Below are positions 24,237-38,652 of a stretch of 64,000 nt of DNA, in pieces. Below the pieces are notes generated by a model. The model was not told the DNA's origin. It saw only the letters and a program-made list of their open reading frames with translations, and made no database searches. The stretch comes from Amoeboaphelidium protococcarum (lineage: Eukaryota > Aphelidiomycota > Aphelidea): NCBI GenBank assembly GCA_023515745.1, contig JALECJ010000003.1, forward strand, positions 458,453 to 522,452. The letters run 5' to 3'. The stretch's first letter is position 1, and every line of letters begins with the position of its first letter. The translations under genes and the position numbers were made by a program.

Positions 24237-25779
24237 TCATAACATTAAATTCAAAGGATTCTCCAGATTCTCCTTAAACTTTGCCAACCATTGCGCTCCC
24301 ACAGCACCATCGACAGTTCTATGATCACAACTCAGAGTGACATGCATAGTCTACACAACCGCGAACCCCTTCTCAGACTCGTTATCAGGTACCATTCTCT
24401 TCTCGGTGGCACCAACTGCCAATATACATGACTACGGAGGATTAATGATTGCAGTGAACGACTTCACACCATACATTCCAAGATTGGAGATGGTAAAAGT
24501 ACCGCCCTGATACTCCTGAGGTTGCAACTTATTCTGTCTAGCCATTGCCGCCAAATCTTTCACACTCTGAGATATAGAAGCTAGACCTTTATGGTGAGCA
24601 TTCTTCACAATAGGGGTGATCAGTCCAGATGGAGTAGATACAGCGACACTGATATCAACATTGTGATATCTTCTAATCACAGAGTCCAACCATGCAGAGT
24701 TGACCTCGGGAACTTCCTTCATTGTCATGGCGGCCGCCTTAATGATAAAGTCATTGACAGACAATTTGAATTTGCCATCAGCCTGTTCATTGAACACCTA
24801 ACGCAACTTCAGTACTTTATCCATAACCACTTCAGTCGTCAGATAGTAATGAGGCAACTGCTACTTGGACTCTTGTAATCTAGTGGCGATAACCTTGCGC
24901 ATATTAGTTATTGGAATATCTTCATATTCTCCACCTTGAGGCGCAGCTGCCTATTGTTACTTCTAGACTGCTGACTGAGCATTACCACTAGCACTAGCCA
25001 CCGAGGGCTTCTTATAGTTCTCAATGTCGCTCTTCACAATTCTGCTATTAGGACCGGAACCTTTCACGTCCGATAGATTGATAGAACGTTCACCGGCCAA
25101 CTTACGCGCCACAGGACTTGCGAAGACGCGATCAGATTAGAAATCTTGATCTTGAGCAGAGTCGCTCACACTGGTGGACTGAATAGATGCATCAGCTTTC
25201 GATTCAACTTGCTCCGGCTTATTATCATCCACCTGCTTCTCAGAACTGCTCGACTTTGCGGGCGACGCTGCATCGGAAACCTTGAAATCTTAAAACTTGT
25301 CCACATCCTCCTTGTCTTCTACCATGACTGCGATCGGAGTATTTACACCAACATCCTTCGCTCCAGCATCCACCAAAATCTTGGCAATAAATCCCTCCTC
25401 CTGACATTCAAAGTCCATCTGCGCCTTGTCCGTCTCGATCTCCACCAGAACGTCACCGGCCACCACCTCATCGCCAACCTTCTTATGCCAGGTTCCCAGA
25501 TTACCGCTGGTCATTGTTGGACTTAGAGCGGGCATCTTAATAACATTATGAGCCGGAAAATCTACATAGACGTTAATGGCTTTGGGTTAGCGTGTAACTG
25601 TGAATCTAACGGTAATCGAGATCAACAGAGTTGTTACCGTTCGCTGCGTAGAATCTCAACTACTGCTACTGCTGAACAGCGCGAATGCGACTAACATTCT
25701 TCAAAGCGCCACCAAGCGTTAATCTAGCACTGCCTCCAACAGCAGTTGATTTCTAAATTAATCTACTAAAGTTTTACAT
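24237..25779 (-). CDS. DLAT: Pyruvate dehydrogenase E2, dihydrolipoamide acetyltransferase, 488 aa
   Basis: Two exons, 25638-25779 and 24237-25561, with a 76-nt intron joining FYAAN to [17 protein letters not shown]. The first exon is a mitochondrial presequence with a Gln run. A lipoyl domain with the acceptor lysine in ETDKAQMDF, a Ser/Gln linker, and a peripheral-subunit-binding domain ([10 protein letters not shown]...[12 protein letters not shown]) follow. The catalytic acyltransferase ends with [13 protein letters not shown], carrying the active-site His and Asp. It transfers the acetyl group to CoA in the PDH complex. Confidence 0.96.
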
Positions 25780-25975
25780 CTTCAATCACTAAAAGACTAA
25801 TTCAATCCAAATTCAGATAACTTTCTGATCAAAGAATCGGTTGAACGACGACGAGCGATGAAAGTCTCCTCATAACGAGCAGACAAAATGTAACGCGTTG
25901 ACAGGTAAATACTTAACGCTCTCAATAGTAATAGCAAATTAAAAAAGGTATGGCAAACAATAAGGACTTTATTAA

Positions 25976-27112
25976 TCATGCAACACTTTAATGGAACACC
26001 TTGGATATCTTATACAGTTGTTAAGTAGCTGATTTCCATAATTCACCGCCTATAATATTTCTGTCATCGCCGTACTGACTATCATTGCGCCAGTAAAGGT
26101 ATCCAAACACGGCACCTCCTAGATGCGCTGCATGATCAAGTCCACTCATAGCAGTGCCGCGAGATAATACGATTCTCGCAAGCATTAGAGAATCAAATGC
26201 AATCAAGCATTTATACCCGGTCAATATAGGTAGAGATAGACCGGGGAGAAAGATGACAGAAAGCATCGTGTTCGGACTTGATGTGAGTGCAGTGTAAGTA
26301 AGAACTGCATACAAAGCACCAGACGCGCCCAACGATCCTTGACTTACAAAATGAGTGTACCTAGATGCCAGTAATGTTTTAAAAGAGCGGCTCAAAAGAG
26401 CAGCCCAAATGCCAGCGGACGTGTAAAATGCAAGTCCTTCCAAAGATTCACCGCTAATGTTAATGTTGCTGAATATCGAGTCAGACGACGATGGATCCTA
26501 TCTTATTATGTGACGATGATGATGCTTGGACATGACTTCTAATACATGGGGCATGAATGAGCTCAGAGCGTACATATTAAAGGCTAGATGAAGAAATGAT
26601 ATGTGCGACCAAGACGATCCCAACAGAGCAGACGGGCTGGATGATGCAACATTGTCGAGAAAGTACTTTTGCATAATGCGCTATTAAAATCGCCTGATAG
26701 GTACTCGCCATCCAATAAATACCAAGGCATTTACGGCTATTATACCAGCAGCCAGTCGCTTGTACTCATCCGCGTCGGCCCACTTATCAACCATGATATG
26801 ACTGTAATCTTTCAATAGACTGGGAACCACTATGGAAGACTCCACCTTTTCATGCCATAATCTCCTCCATGAAGTATCGTTACCTCCAAGCTAAATAGAC
26901 CGGAAAGACATTGAGCCAAAGAGCGTCTTCAAGGTCATATAATTCTGCAGATCCTTCCATCTAGGCCACGATCTATCACCATTCGGTCTGTAATTATCAC
27001 TTGAGAAATCTCTAACAGACTAGACGATATCTAAATACACAGCAGAGCCGTAGATCACCGTAGAGCTAGTTACAGCGAAAATCGTTGGTCTTATGAGTCC
27101 TCTGACTACCAT
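25976..27112 (-). CDS. PARL: Mitochondrial rhomboid protease (PARL/Pcp1), 378 aa
   Basis: Six-plus-one TM intramembrane serine protease of the inner mitochondrial membrane. Seen are SHISFLHLAFNMYAL (the conserved H-x3-HL-x2-N region), the catalytic Ser in GSLGASGALYAVL, and the catalytic His in DHAAHLGGAVFGYLYW. A basic N-terminus and a TM near residue 160 precede the core, as in PARL. The frame includes TAG/TAA and ends at TGA 25976-25978, 197 bp from the PDH E2 start. A 64-codon frame in between overlaps the stop and is probably not a gene. Confidence 0.9.
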
Positions 27113-27267
27113 CTTTGAGATATCTCCTACTTTTAGCAAACTTTATAACGTTTTACTTTTCGCTCTCTGATCAAATCAAGATTGATCGCGTCACGTTACC
27201 AAGTCTTATTGACACCTTATAAAGTTCTTATTTTAGAGAGGAATATATATTTAAACTTAATTACGAA

Positions 27268-28254
27268 ATGAAAGGGAAAGTTTTGTCCATTTAATCGCAT
27301 GTAGTGTCGGGATATGTGGGAAATAAGGCAGCGGTTCCAGCTCTGCTCTTCAGTGGATTTGATGTTGATAGCATAAACACTGTGTCTTATAGCAATCACA
27401 CTGGATACTCGCGAATCCAACGCGATGATTTAAGTGATGACTTCATTGGATGGAAGGGAAGAAAATCAACGGCTCAAGATATCTCTGAACTTTTGGATGG
27501 CTTGAGAAGGAACCAGCTTATGCGTTATGATTACTTGCTGACTGGGTACGTCGGATCGGCTGATGCGTTGAATGCTGTGGCCGCGGGGATTGAATAGATA
27601 AAGTCTTCATGTGATGGCAATGTATTTTACGTTCTAGATCCTGTAATGGGTGATAATGGTAAAATGTATGTACCTGAAGAAGTGCTTCCTATCTATCGCG
27701 ACCGTCTGCTTTAACTTGCGAACGTGATCACACCTAATCAATATGAAGCTGAATGGCTTAGTGGATAGACGATCAAGTCTGAAAGTGATATTCTACGCGT
27801 ATTTGATACGCTTCACTCAAAAGGTGTAAAAAAGATAGTGATATCGTCCGTAGAATTTCCTCAATAAGGCGATGCACAGTCAAGTTCAAGCAGGTAGTTA
27901 CATCTATTTGCTTCAGATTTAACTAGTGGAGAGCGATTCAAGATCTCTTTCAGCAAGATTGAGGGCAACTTTACTGGAACTGGTGATCTGTTTAGTGCTC
28001 TTATTCTTGCATTTGGCGCTGGAAATGGCACCACTTAATATAATCTGAGGCAATCTTGTGAACTAGCATTGTCAACTGTACATGAGATATTAAAGACAAC
28101 AGTGAAGATGGCTGAAGTGGATGAACGACAGCTGAAGGCAGATGGCTAATCAGTTGACTCCATCACAAAAATGAGACTCAACGAACTGCGTTTAGTTGAG
28201 TGCAGAGATATAATGATGAATCCAAAATTGATTTTCAAGGCCTAAGATATTTGA
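27268..28254 (+). CDS. PDXK: Pyridoxal kinase, 328 aa
   Basis: Phosphorylates pyridoxal to PLP. The start ([17 protein letters not shown]) is the family hallmark. [52 protein letters not shown], and the anion-hole [13 protein letters not shown] with the catalytic Asp all follow. Gln codons include TAA in the opening motif. PLP users in the window include kynureninase immediately downstream on the same strand. Single exon. Confidence 0.95.
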
Positions 28255-28273
28255 GATTACTTAACAAGTACCA

Positions 28274-28959
28274 TCATTTTTAATCAGTCTCCGGCAGCTG
28301 TCCTTTCTTCTTACTTTATCGACTTAATCTTGAGAGCAGAGATTTGTTCTTCTTTGGTGTTACTTCGCTTTACACTGGCGACGCGTCTGTCGTTTCACTG
28401 ACTGCCACTTTCGTAGGTGATGACGGACGAGAGAAGAACCTGAATACAGATCTCTTGGTGGGAGATGGCGTTCTTGACTATTCTGGAGCAGTTTGTGCTT
28501 CTTTCATATTCTACACTTGAGTTGATTAGATGTTTAGTCCCAATATCATAATCATACCTTAACATTCTGATCGTCTGTATCGTTCTCTGGAATTTTGATT
28601 TGTAAAAGCGGTTTAACATTTGTGTGCTACTCATCAGTAAGCTTATCACATTCAGATATATCTTCACCTTTAACCTTCACATCTATATCATGAAAATGCG
28701 CTAGTAGTAACTTTAAATCTTCCACTCTTTTCTTCAAGTCTTGGTGTTGCATATCTAACAATCTATCGACTATATCTGGCTATTCCTCTATCTCGTGTAT
28801 CAATGCATAATTATCGTTGAATAGTAACTATCTCTGTCTCAATCTACAAATGCACGTTATGTGACATTAAAAGCCTTTCATACTTCATTCTTACAGCTCT
28901 TAGTGCTTTCGCTAAAATAACTACTGATGATAATCCCACTCTACTTCTGTTATATTCAT
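28274..28959 (-). CDS. Coiled-coil protein of unknown function, 195 aa
   Basis: Three exons: 28895-28959, 28558-28843 and 28274-28510, with introns of 51 and 47 nt, all GTAAG/GTATG...TGTAG. The N-terminal two thirds is helical and Gln/Leu/Asp-rich (LLDMQHQDLKKRVEDLKLLLAH), likely coiled coil. The C-terminus is basic and Ser/Pro-rich (RTPSPTKRSVFRFFSRPSSP) with possible phosphorylation sites. I do not recognise the family. The splice model rests on motif fit and phase only. Confidence 0.5.
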
Positions 28960-29306
28960 TATTTCAGTTTAATAGAATGGCCATATGCTCATGAATTCGA
29001 TAGAGAAACGATGTTGATCGGTTTCATGACCATTTAGAGAAAGCTGTAAAGCTGAAACATTCACCATGACAACCCCAAATGCGTCAGACGTCCTTATGAG
29101 TGGATAATAAGCAGTCTTACAACAGCACTTTATAGTAGAAAAAATTCTAAAGAAATGCATCAAGATATTTATTGTTCATTTTTTTGGTAATCAGATCACA
29201 TCCAGTGAGCTATGGTTTTCATGACCTCACGCCTCATGTCGTTCTAAGCAAGCACTCTTTTACATTTCGTCTATCTTCTTACAAAGGAACTTATCGCTGA
29301 AAATTA
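28960..29306. promoter_or_regulatory. Divergent intergenic region
   Basis: About 350 bp between the coiled-coil gene (minus) and kynureninase (plus). A 64-codon minus-strand frame here lacks any domain and is not called. Confidence 0.4.
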
Positions 29307-30764
29307 ATGGACGCGCAGCTTAAACATTTGGCCAACTAGTCCTAGTTGGACATCAGCTCTAAAGAATTTGCTTAATATTTAGATGAAAAGGATTAGCTGA
29401 GAGAGTACCGCCAATAGTTTTCAATTCCATTGGCAAGTAACGTTCAAGGCAAACCGCATGATCCGGATGCCTCTGTCGATCAGAATACTCGTAGTACCTC
29501 TCCAAACAGATTAGCAGTGAATGGAAATCTGAATAAAGACAGCGAATGTATTTATCTTTGCGGTAATTCACTTGGTCTGTAGCCCAAATAGACTCGACGC
29601 CTGCTGAATGAAGAGCTAGACATGTGGGACGAGATGGGAGTACATGGGCACTTTAATCATCGTCATCAGAGACCGTGGGTGTCCATTGATGATCACGTAA
29701 CATCTGCAATGGCCAAAGTCGTTGGCTGTAAAAATTCTGAAGTTGCTGTAGCAAATTCGCTGACTGTCAATCTGCACCTCCTCATGGTCTCGTTCTATAG
29801 ACCGACGGCGACGAGGTATAAAATTTTGATCGAAGATCACGCCTTCCCCAGCGATTAGTATGCCGTATAAAGTCAGATCAAATTTCATGGTTATGATCCT
29901 GCTGATGCTCTTCTGACAGTAAAGCCGCGCAATGAAGACGACGGTATAATACACTACGAAGACATCGTGAAGTGTATTGAAGAGCAAGGAGAATCGATTG
30001 CTCTAATTCTGTTCAGCGGTGTTTAGTATTATACAGGACAGCTGTTCAATATAAAGGATATTACAAGAGCTGGCCACGCCAAGGGATGTATGCTGGGCTT
30101 TGATCTTGCACATGCTGTCGGTAATGTTCCCCTGCACCTACACGATTGGGATGTTGATTTCGCGGCCTGGTGCTCGTATAAGTATCTCAACTCTGGCCCT
30201 GGTGGTATCGCGGGCCTCTATGTGAATGAAAGACACCTGGGTGTCAACAATAGTCAGAATGTACCGAAGCTGTATGGATGGTGGTCTAACAAGAGCGAGA
30301 GTAGATTCTAGATGAAGTCGCAGATCGATCCGCTGGAAACTGCTCAAGTTTACAGAATGTCTAATCCTTGTGTGCTCGCTGTTGTCGCTCTCTATTCTAG
30401 TCTACTGATATTTGATCGGGTGGGCATGGATGCTTTAAGACGCAAGAGTTTGATGCTAACTGGGTATTTGGAAATGTTGTTAGAGCATGAATTTTTATAA
30501 TCTCCTCAATAATAACAAGGGTCAAACGCGACATTCCAGATTGTCACACCGAGAGACGTGGAATAGAGAGGTTGTCAGTTGTCTCTAATTTTCAAAAAGG
30601 ACATTAAGCTGATATTTGATAAATTGACATCGTATGGGGTGGTGTGTGATGAACGCAAACCATATTGTATCCGTGTCGCTCCTGTGCCTCTGTATAACTC
30701 TTTCAGCGATGTGTATTAATTTGTTCAGCTGTTGAAGAAGGCTATTTAAGAGACATCACAATGA
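29307..30764 (+). CDS. KYNU: Kynureninase, 485 aa
   Basis: PLP enzyme of tryptophan catabolism and de novo NAD synthesis, cleaving kynurenine or 3-hydroxykynurenine. Motifs: [13 protein letters not shown] near the start, the FSGVQYYTGQLF segment, [13 protein letters not shown] with the PLP-binding Asp, and the Schiff-base lysine in [23 protein letters not shown] and the C-terminal small domain complete it. Length fits the eukaryotic family. TAG/TAA are used throughout; stop TGA 30762-30764. Single exon. Confidence 0.95.
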
Positions 30765-30844
30765 TAGTATTAAATGCGTGATTGATTAAAAAGAATTTAT
30801 CAGAATTCCAGTAATCTTTCAATAACAGATACCATATCACTCAC

Positions 30845-32734
30845 TCATAATCTTGCCTTGATTAGTTCACCTTGATTATCGCCAACGTTATACTCTTCCC
30901 AATCCTTGGCGATAGGGGCATGCAACATATGCTCAGGTATACCGAAAGAGTCAACCAGGTGATTAACTTGAGGTGCCAACTTTGCAATGAGAGATCTTAA
31001 CAGGTCAGGCAATTGAGCTCCCAGCTTCACACCAACAAAGCCATTCACAATAAAGAAAGATAGATCCTGCTCAATGCTGTGCAAAGCATAGATCACAGTC
31101 ACTTGCGTCAAAATATCCTTAATTACAGCATTATCTCTCTTCTCTAGCTGAGAAATACATTGAGTCAGAGTCATTCGCTCACCAAAAGAACGGGCAGACA
31201 TCTAAATACTATCACTCTCCTCCTTCATCCAGACATCGAACAGAGGCTTCCCCTGACCTTTCATCTTATCATTCATAGACTTGCCTAATTGAGAGACCAC
31301 AAACGCTTCTCTAGCCTCAAATAGCTTCAACAAACTGCCCAACTTGGTTAATTCTTAGACATTGTCACCCACGATACCTGCACCTCCAGCAGCAGGCTAG
31401 TGAAACTGCAACTTGTACTTTCCTCCCTGAATGGCGGCCATTAGTTCCTTAGTGACCTTCTGCATAAGAACCGAATTGTCACCCTCGGCAGTCATACCGG
31501 CATGAGAGAAACCAATATTCTGGCCCAGACGATTACATGCAAGATATCCTTGACCGCCACAGCGCTCACGACACACAGAGGCAACACGCTCAAAGTTCCA
31601 AGTCACCATAGGCTTGATGACGCAGCACAGACGAACAACTTCCTCATGATCTTGCGGAGAATCATTAATCCAACGCTCCTTGCAATAATTGAGAGCGATA
31701 TGAAGACACATCGTTCTAGCTACTAGGGGAACAATGGCTCTCTGCTACAATTGATAATCAAAGATCGGAGTATCAGATTTGCCTTAGGGACCAACAGTGA
31801 GACGAGAAATGGCGTATTTGACAGCGATAGCCAGGCACAGTCTAGCAGCGGATCCGTTCATTGATGCAATACATAAGCGTCCACTCAGAAGCTGATCAGC
31901 CACAGTCAGAAATCTCATTCTCTTATTCTTAATCTAACTCACAAACTTGCCATCTTCAGTAACATCAGAATAACGATTGAGCAGATTCTCGCGAGGTATA
32001 CGGACATTCTTAAACCATAGCTTACCATTATCCACACCATTACACTCAAACTTGTATCCCATATCCTGGATAACAACACCAGGACTCACAGACATGTCTT
32101 CCTCTCTGATGCGCACCAAGAACACATGAATACCCTCATGCTTACCGTTAATATGCAACTGAGCAAAAACAACGGCCCACTTGGCATGCACAGCACTGTT
32201 GGTGATCCAATACTTTTAAGCCAGCGTGGTAGGAGTATTGATGATAAACTCTTTAGTCTTGGCATCCCACACAGCGGTGGTCTACATCTCGACAGCATTA
32301 TTGCCAAAGCCCAGCTCAGTCAAAGCAAAACAACCAACCTGGTCCAGACTATCAATGCCTGGAATGAGTTTACGGTGTCTCTCTGTACCCAGCTTGATAA
32401 CTGTACCTCCAAACAGGTTGAACTACACCGTCATCTTAGTGGCCATGGATCCATCAATCAGACCAGCAGTTTCATGAGCGGCGAAGACATTCAAAGGATT
32501 CTACTCAAAATCTGTCACGCTGATGTATCCAGCCTCGCAGATACGCTTCAATCTCTCCAGTGCCAGTTCCCTCTCATATCTCAGACTGACGTCAAAACGA
32601 GGAATGAACAGGGGATCCTTGACAAACTCTTTGAACGCCTCTCTCTTCTCATGATTATCATGATCAAGTAGATGCTGCAGCTACTTTACATCAAACGATG
32701 GCTACCCAGTGTAAGCTGATTACTATTTCGTCAT
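30845..32734 (-). CDS. ACOX: Peroxisomal acyl-CoA oxidase, 629 aa
   Basis: First step of peroxisomal beta-oxidation. The acyl-CoA dehydrogenase-like fold is visible: [20 protein letters not shown] (FAD/substrate loop), [38 protein letters not shown], and the [15 protein letters not shown] region with [15 protein letters not shown]. The final residues ARL fit a type 1 peroxisomal targeting signal of the [SAC][KRH][LM] type. A distal C-terminal helical domain is present as in eukaryotic oxidases. Single exon with TAG/TAA codons. Confidence 0.94.
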
Positions 32735-32931
32735 TGCACTTGATATTACTTTCGACAGTGTTCAAGATTCCCACACAGAAAATCTAAGCTCAAAGCAAAG
32801 AAGGGCCGAGAAAAACGAGCGATGACGACGGGAGAACAATCTCGCTACTCTGGCTCTAAATCTTCCATTGAAATCAAAAGAACCTGGGAAGAAAATTATT
32901 AAGTCAGCGCTCTTTCCTTGAAAATTCCGCA

Positions 32932-34131
32932 ATGGACTATCTCAAGACTTTGACGGAATTATCACCTCTTATAACGCTGCTTGGTAGCGGTGCTGGAATT
33001 ATTAGTCTGAGTTCATCGGGCTTATTGCCTCGTGCAGGGCCTCTACGCGCGCTTATATTTGCTTTCCGGTCAAAGCTTCGTTCACCGCGTCTTCCTGTTT
33101 CGAATCGCACAGCGGATTTGACCATTCTTCGAAATGCCCTTGAGGTTGTTGATAGGCAGAAGTACGTGGTGGTTATCGGGCAGAAGGGAATTGGGAAATC
33201 TGTTCTTGTTCATACTGTCACTAATCGAGCTTTCGGTGTGGTGGAGAAGGAGGTGAAGCCCGGAATGGATCAGGACGCCATCATAGATGCTGTTCTCAAG
33301 GATGTGGCAAATGTCAATTACGGACCATGGAATCCCCGATCTAATGCTGCCCGTGTTTTGTGGTGGTACAGACGCTTTCCTATTTCTCCTCCTATTGCTG
33401 TCTTGAATGCTACTGAACGATCGCCTGGAGAAGCTTATGCCGGTCTCACTGGTGCAGTCAGAACGCTTAAGGAAAAGTATGGTCTCCGCGTGATTGTTGA
33501 TGGTTCGCCCAATTCCTTGCCGCCTAGTCTTCTTTCTACCGAACGACAGCGCGTTCTCGCTATCCAGCCTATGGATTGGGAAACCGTTTAGAAGCTGGAA
33601 CAATGCAAACCCGCATTTGAGTGGATTAATTCTGCTGGTCTCGAAAAGGCTGTATGGGCCGTGTTGGGAGGTGTTCCAGCAAAGTATGATCGACTTGTTA
33701 ATATAATCTTGGAAAGCGAATTGTATCCTAGCAAAGATTTACGAGTTGTAATTGGAGATTTTCTGGTCGATGAAGTTAAGAAGGCGATGAAGTCAGTTAC
33801 CGAAGCGACAGACGCTTTTCCAGACATGAAGAAAATCCTTGAGTTACTGGATGCTGAACTCAAAGTGCCTCGGAAAGCCCTTGCCGAAAATAACTTGAAG
33901 CGCCCCATTCCGGATGAAATCCTCCGAGAGATTGAACATGATGGGAAGTTTGTTCTTGTTCCGGCAAGTGGGGCGATCTCTCTTGTTCTGCGTCATAAAT
34001 TGAGCAATGTGCCTTCATTGGATGAATTGCTTAAGCTTGTTGGGCAGTAATAATAATAATAATAATGTAATCTATATAACACACTCAATTCACTTTTATC
34101 CGAGAACACAGCAATATTTGACTCTTCGTGA
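32932..34131 (+). CDS. P-loop NTPase similar to crinkler-associated NTPases; possible horizontal acquisition
   Basis: The frame starts ATG 32932 and has a hydrophobic N-terminal stretch (LITLLGSGAGIISLSSSGLLP), then Walker A GQKGIGKS near residue 82 and a Walker B-like LRVIVDGSPNSLPP near 187. A helical C-terminal part follows. The layout (short TM-like lead, conserved LPVSNRTADL before the P-loop, YGLRVIVDGSPNSLP) recalls the NTPase modules of crinkler-type proteins in fungi and oomycetes; this is from memory of the family and not searched. It has only one internal TAG (33589-33591) against seven CAG/CAA, and CGN-rich Arg, unlike its neighbours. It reaches TAA at 34048; under the native code it reads six TAA as Gln and stops at TGA 34129-34131 (399 aa), while in a standard-code donor it would end at 34050 (372 aa). 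No toxin or nuclease domain is visible. Confidence 0.75.
34048..34065 (+). repeat. (TAA)6 trinucleotide repeat at the end of the NTPase frame
   Basis: Six tandem TAA codons directly after the apparent C-terminal LVGQ of the NTPase. They may mark an ancestral stop codon that now reads as Gln and has expanded. Confidence 0.85.
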
Positions 34132-34624
34132 AGAGCCTTTATATCACTGTCAATCGGCTGTAGCCAAAAGGAATATCCAGCAACGTCCCGGACATGCCGA
34201 CCAAGAGGTTCAGTTCCTGTCGACCCACGACGTAAAGCGTCTCAGCGACGCAACGCGACGGGGCGGCTCATAACTGAGTCTGCTATCCGTCTTCCTAGTC
34301 AGGCGGGTTTCTCTAAGATAATGAACATTATAAATTCTTCTTACAAGCATAGGTGCAATGAAAGATAAAGTTAAAGTGAAACGGGCTGGAATGCTAAATC
34401 TTCTTCAGATCGTAAAGCTAAGCCACATCAATCATTCTTCGTTTGGATCAATTGAATGATCTTCCCTTCTTTCCTCTTTTGTTGGCTAAAACATTCCTAT
34501 TCTATTCTGTTCATCCTTCATTATCAATTGTATGACAGATTAGTCAGTTTTGCATAGTATACTTCTCCTATTTGCAAACTATTTTAATAATATCTCTATA
34601 TATCTTGTGTGATTTAATTCCGTT
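34132..34624. other. Intergenic; GC-rich segment then AT-rich promoter
   Basis: 34160-34310 is clearly richer in G+C than the flanks (for example gacgcaacgcgacggggcgg) and may belong to the same inserted segment as the NTPase gene. From 34320 the sequence returns to AT-rich and should hold the kinase promoter. No RNA or protein gene is seen. Confidence 0.4.
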
Positions 34625-37123
<2,499 letters not shown>

Positions 37124-37236
37124 GTCTATTATGATTCTATATAAAATGATAAAGACTACTCAGCTATAAAAATTATTGTCTTTTTTACTTTACAAATCGA
37201 CTTTGTTTCAAAGCGATACTTTAAATTTCATTCATA

Positions 37237-38284
37237 TCACTTCTGACTGTTATCTCTTTGCATAAGCTCGTCAATTCTATGTTGAAAATCAACTGACGCG
37301 TTGTATTATAGACAATCTAATTGGACATCCTCAGCGTAACCCAATTCGCACAATATAGGCCCGAGTTGATCTTTGATTAAAGTGATATGTTCATCGCTCA
37401 ACCATGCTAAGCCATAATAGTTGTCATTAGATTGTGTCTTGGATGTATAAGGCGATCCCTTATCATTAATTGCGCATTAGATCTGTCCTACATAATACTC
37501 GGTATCATCCAAGTACTCTGATGGCAACAGCATTTTGATCACACGCTACATTTCCAGAAGCTAATTGGATCTAAGTTCCTCATACTTTACCAAGATGGAC
37601 GGAAGTGGAACGGATTTCCAATACAGATAATGACTGCGATACTTGTCAACATACCATTGCAATTTGTCCATGCGCAAAGAATCACGAAAACTCTCAACTT
37701 CTTACACCTTTTTAGTGTGATTTTACACATTTCGGTGCCAGTGATGATACGAGACAATTGAGTCGAACGGATTTCTCACCAAATGAATGAATTGATCGAA
37801 TCCCTGCCAATGAGTCTACGGATCTGGGTATCTCTTCAATGATGTCACTGGATAATGCGTCTTCACCAGGAATTTATCAGTCTTATCACACTCTGACTTG
37901 AATGTCTTTCTCAAGTACTTGTCGCAGTACATTGATGACGTGGTGAATTAAGTGCAACTTTCCACCTGGTACCGCAAGAAGGAATTTCCGCTCCTTGGGA
38001 ACGATGCAAGTGCTGTGACTCTATCAACATTATCCTTTCTTACAGCTACACGCAATCACTCGAGTATATGGAATAAAGTTCAAATATTATATAAACAACG
38101 CGTAATACTTACACTAGCTGACACTGCATTGATGATTATCTTGACTTGTTTCAACAACATTGGGACCGCCTCGACCATATAGCAAAACAATTTTCTGCTT
38201 TTTGCGCTGTAGAAAGAGCAAAAACGATGCCACTATCAACAGCACTACGAGATATATCACTTTCTTTCCCATTTGTCTCTACAT
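37237..38284 (-). CDS. Type II membrane sulfotransferase, WSCD-like, 326 aa
   Basis: Two exons, 38113-38284 and 37237-38045, with a 67-nt intron. The N-terminus is a short cytosolic tail and a TM signal anchor (KKVIYLVVLLIVASFLLFL), as in Golgi enzymes. The PAPS 5'-phosphosulfate loop is ALASFPRSGNSFLRY and the 3'-phosphate motif is HLVRNPFDSIVSYHHW. The order TALASFPRSGN...SMYCDKYL resembles animal WSCD sulfotransferases; a WSC domain itself is not present. Acceptor substrate is unknown. Confidence 0.85.
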
Positions 38285-38652
38285 TTTAATGCCTCTGGAT
38301 ATCTATTGAATGAGACTTTATATAGTTTAAACTAAGCGCATACAGCGATAGAGAGAGAATGAGGAAACAAAAAGTTTCAGCAACGACAGTTCAAATGTGC
38401 AATGTACAGAATATGCAAGCAAGACTGTGGGAAACAAGAACCAAATAAGCAACGCGTAAACATTAAAAGAGGGCGAGATCGAAACTGAAATCGGACGATC
38501 GCCGCCTGTTTCACCCGTCAACGTCATGAATGGAGATGGAAACGGGAAGGTAGTGATGATGATTCAGACAGAGATTACTATAGTATTTCATTAAACTCGT
38601 AACAGCGCCTCTTATTGGTTGACACGGCGGAGTATAGCATTCACGTAATCAA
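38285..38652. other. Intergenic, no gene seen
   Basis: About 370 bp between the start of the sulfotransferase gene and the stop of CAF-1 p60. Expected to hold the sulfotransferase promoter. Confidence 0.4.

Noticed and set aside
25786-25979. 64-codon hydrophobic/basic frame between PARL and PDH E2
   Set aside because: Its ATG overlaps the PARL stop and it fills the E2 promoter; no homology recognised.
28969-29163. 64-codon minus-strand frame upstream of kynureninase
   Set aside because: No domain; lies in a divergent intergenic region.
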